Source: an uncultured Dorea sp.
GTDB taxonomy: Bacteria > Bacillota > Clostridia > Lachnospirales > Lachnospiraceae
NCBI GenBank assembly: GCA_948844705.1
Contig: CAQNVT010000226.1
Span: 1-8,414 of the forward strand
Reading direction: 5' to 3'
DNA length: 8,414 nt
Positions 7,352-8,414 of the stretch are shown here, piece by piece (position 1 is the first letter of the stretch; each line of letters opens with the position of its first letter). The translations under genes were made by a program, and so were the position numbers. The notes under the pieces are model-generated. The model was not told the DNA's origin. It saw only the letters and a program-made list of their open reading frames with translations, and did no database searches.

Positions 7352-7380
7352 TTGCATCTTAGATTTAATCGACTTATACT
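7352..7380 (+). promoter_or_regulatory. Probable sigma-A promoter for the small gene and WYL regulator
   Basis: TTGCAT (7352-7357), a 17-nt spacer and TATACT (7375-7380, 5 of 6 matches to TATAAT) lie 34 nt upstream of the ATG at 7415. The -35 box is only 7 bp from the -35 box of the leftward promoter, so the two are back to back and could be controlled together. Confidence 0.6.
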
Positions 7381-7414
7381 GAAAATATATCCAAGAAGAA
7401 GGGAGAGCTGTCTC

Positions 7415-7675
7415 ATGGGGAAATATCTGAATCCCGGTAATGCCGGTTTTCAATCAGTATTGAAAGGAAAATACATTGATAAAACAGGGCTGATTGAATT
7501 AAAATGGAACAAATCTCCGGAGGGCGCAATCGCTCAGATTAAAGACAAACAATATATACAGGTTATCGAGGACTTCGGCGGAGAAGTTCTTCTGGTCGGT
7601 ATTAATTACGAGACAAAAAATAAGACTCATTCCTGTGTAATAGAAAAATATCACAGGAAGCCTGTCAAAGTATAA
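7415..7675 (+). CDS. Internally deleted remnant of an AAA-ATPase/PD-(D/E)XK nuclease family protein (86 aa)
   Basis: The reading frame extends back to a TTG at 7352, but that TTG is the -35 box of the promoter; the ATG at 7415 has AAGGGAG (7399-7405) nine bases upstream and is the start chosen. Residues 1-27 (GKYLNPGN, then YIDKTGLI) match the extreme N-terminus of the AAA-ATPase-like family common in gut Clostridia. Residues 28-80 (ELKWNKSPEGAIAQIKDKQY, GGEVLLVGINYE, HSCVIEKY) match the extreme C-terminus of the same proteins, their PD-(D/E)XK nuclease-like domain. Full members are, from memory, about 500-580 residues, so the whole ATPase region with Walker motifs is missing, yet the frame is intact. 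Of the nuclease site only the E-x-K half (Glu28-Leu-Lys30) remains. It is followed after 17 nt by the WYL regulator, so the two are probably co-transcribed. It may be a decaying gene or a retained small protein; no function is assigned. Confidence 0.75.
   Translation: MGKYLNPGNAGFQSVLKGKYIDKTGLIELKWNKSPEGAIAQIKDKQYIQVIEDFGGEVLLVGINYETKNKTHSCVIEKYHRKPVKV
7630..7665 (+). repeat. Overlapping inverted repeats with mutually exclusive pairing
   Basis: TTCCTGTG (7630-7637) and CACAGGAA (7652-7659) are perfect 8-bp inverted arms separated by 14 AT-rich bases. The second arm can instead pair with the next element: ACAGG (7653-7657), a 3-nt loop and CCTGT (7661-7665). The elements lie at the end of the small gene, about 30-60 nt before the WYL regulator start. 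No U-run follows. An 8-bp repeat at this spacing may occur by chance in a window of this size. Confidence 0.4.
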
Positions 7676-7692
7676 AAACAAGGTGGTACAAA

Positions 7693-8414
7693 ATGAAGCT
7701 TGACCGAATGATCGGGATCCTGTCGATCCTTTTGCAGCATAAAAAAGTAACTGCCCCTTATCTGGCAGAAAAATTTGAGGTGTCCCGCCGCACAATAAAC
7801 CGCGATATCGAAGCGCTGTGCATGGCAGGGATCCCTCTGATAACCGAACAGGGGCAAAACGGCGGCATCTCCATCATGGACGGATATAAGATCGACCGCA
7901 CACTCCTCAGCACCTCGGACATGCAGGCGATTTTAGCCGGTTTAAAAAGTCTGGACAGCGTAAGCGGCACGAACCGCTACGCCCAGCTGATGGAAAAGCT
8001 GTCCGCCGGCTCCTCTGATCTCCTTACCGGGGATACACATATCCTGATCGACCTTTCTTCCTGGTATAAGGACGCTCTCGCTCCCAAGATCGAGCTTTTG
8101 CACGGCGCGATCCTGTCCGGGCAGAAGGTCTCCTTCCTGTACCACGCACCAAAGGGCGATTCGGACAGAACTATAGAACCCTACTACCTGATCTTCCAGT
8201 GGTCCAGCTGGTATGTATGGGGATTTTGTGAATCCAGAGATGATTTCCGGCTGTTTAAGCTGGGACGGATAACATGCCTTCGCATAAGCGGGTCCTTTCA
8301 GAAACGTACCTGCCCGCTTCCGGATCTGTCGCGGGAAAAAGTATTCCCCCGCACTTATCAGGTAAAAGCGGAAATAAAACCGGAATATAAATGGCGGCTC
8401 ATCGAGGAATTCGG
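7693..8414 (+). CDS. HTH-WYL domain transcriptional regulator (YafY type), truncated by the window end
   Basis: The open frame from ATG 7693 runs off the right edge; 240 complete codons are visible, and relatives are about 300 residues. Residues 1-55 form a winged helix-turn-helix of the DeoR/HTH_11 kind (LDRMIGILSILLQHKKVTAPYLAEKF, then the recognition segment VSRRTINRDIEAL at 30-42), followed by the wing with QNGGISI. The WYL domain begins near 130 and has IEPYYLIFQWSSWYVWGFCE (161-180), with Trp173-Tyr174-Val175 in the WYL position, and FRLFKLGRI (185-193) with its conserved Arg. WYL regulators sense ligands, some of them nucleic acids, and control metabolism, DNA damage or defence genes. 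AAGGTGG (7680-7686) is a good ribosome binding site six bases upstream. It follows the small remnant gene by 17 nt. Its target is unknown; the divergent operon or its own promoter are candidates. Confidence 0.9.
   Translation, partial: MKLDRMIGILSILLQHKKVTAPYLAEKFEVSRRTINRDIEALCMAGIPLITEQGQNGGISIMDGYKIDRTLLSTSDMQAILAGLKSLDSVSGTNRYAQLMEKLSAGSSDLLTGDTHILIDLSSWYKDALAPKIELLHGAILSGQKVSFLYHAPKGDSDRTIEPYYLIFQWSSWYVWGFCESRDDFRLFKLGRITCLRISGSFQKRTCPLPDLSREKVFPRTYQVKAEIKPEYKWRLIEEF

Noticed and set aside
7352..7354. TTG at 7352 as the start of the small gene
   Set aside because: It coincides with the -35 box of a good promoter and has no ribosome binding site; the first residues do not match the family, whereas the ATG at 7415 begins exactly at the conserved GKYLNPGN N-terminus.
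7499..8145. Several overlapping minus-strand frames opposite the small gene and the WYL regulator
   Set aside because: They overlap strongly supported genes, lack ribosome binding sites and show only reverse-complement translations of those genes.

Overview
The window looks like chromosomal DNA of a low-to-medium GC member of the Bacillota, most likely a gut Lachnospiraceae-type Clostridia. This is inferred from the protein families (YlbM/TmcAL, DegV, WalJ-like hydrolase, a Clostridia-style DNA polymerase I, a remnant of the AAA-ATPase/PD-(D/E)XK 'GKYLNPGN' family), from strong purine-rich Shine-Dalgarno sites and from the gene order. No RNA gene, CRISPR array or complete insertion sequence was seen.

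Left edge (1-1187, plus strand): one open frame enters from outside the window and runs to a stop at 1185-1187, but it joins two unrelated proteins. The first ~130 codons are the C-terminal part of an amidoligase of the kind carried by mobile elements, in GC-rich DNA. The remaining ~262 codons are the C-terminal part of TmcAL (YlbM), the tRNA(Met) cytidine acetate ligase, in AT-richer DNA. The join lies near 390-400. It is either a real element/chromosome boundary or rearrangement, or a chimeric assembly.

Centre (1218-7274, minus strand): five tightly spaced genes form a probable operon. In transcription order they are an aldo/keto reductase with a C-terminal 4Fe-4S domain, polA, coaE, a WalJ/YycJ-like metallo-beta-lactamase-fold hydrolase, and a degV/fakB family gene. 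Gaps are 13-36 nt, most starts have a good ribosome binding site, and there is a probable promoter at 7316-7344 and a weak terminator-like hairpin after degV. The set combines DNA replication and repair (polA, walJ-like) with CoA biosynthesis (coaE), fatty-acid binding (degV) and redox chemistry (aldo/keto reductase).

Right edge (7275-8414): a 140-nt divergent intergenic region holds two back-to-back sigma-A-like promoters. The rightward one drives a small 86-residue gene that looks like an in-frame, internally deleted remnant of a ~500-residue AAA-ATPase/PD-(D/E)XK protein. Seventeen nt later comes an HTH-WYL (YafY-type) regulator, cut by the window end. The points most worth a second look are the amidoligase-TmcAL join, the deleted mini-protein, and a set of mutually exclusive inverted repeats just upstream of the WYL gene. 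I did not find convincing evidence of a new multi-gene system.
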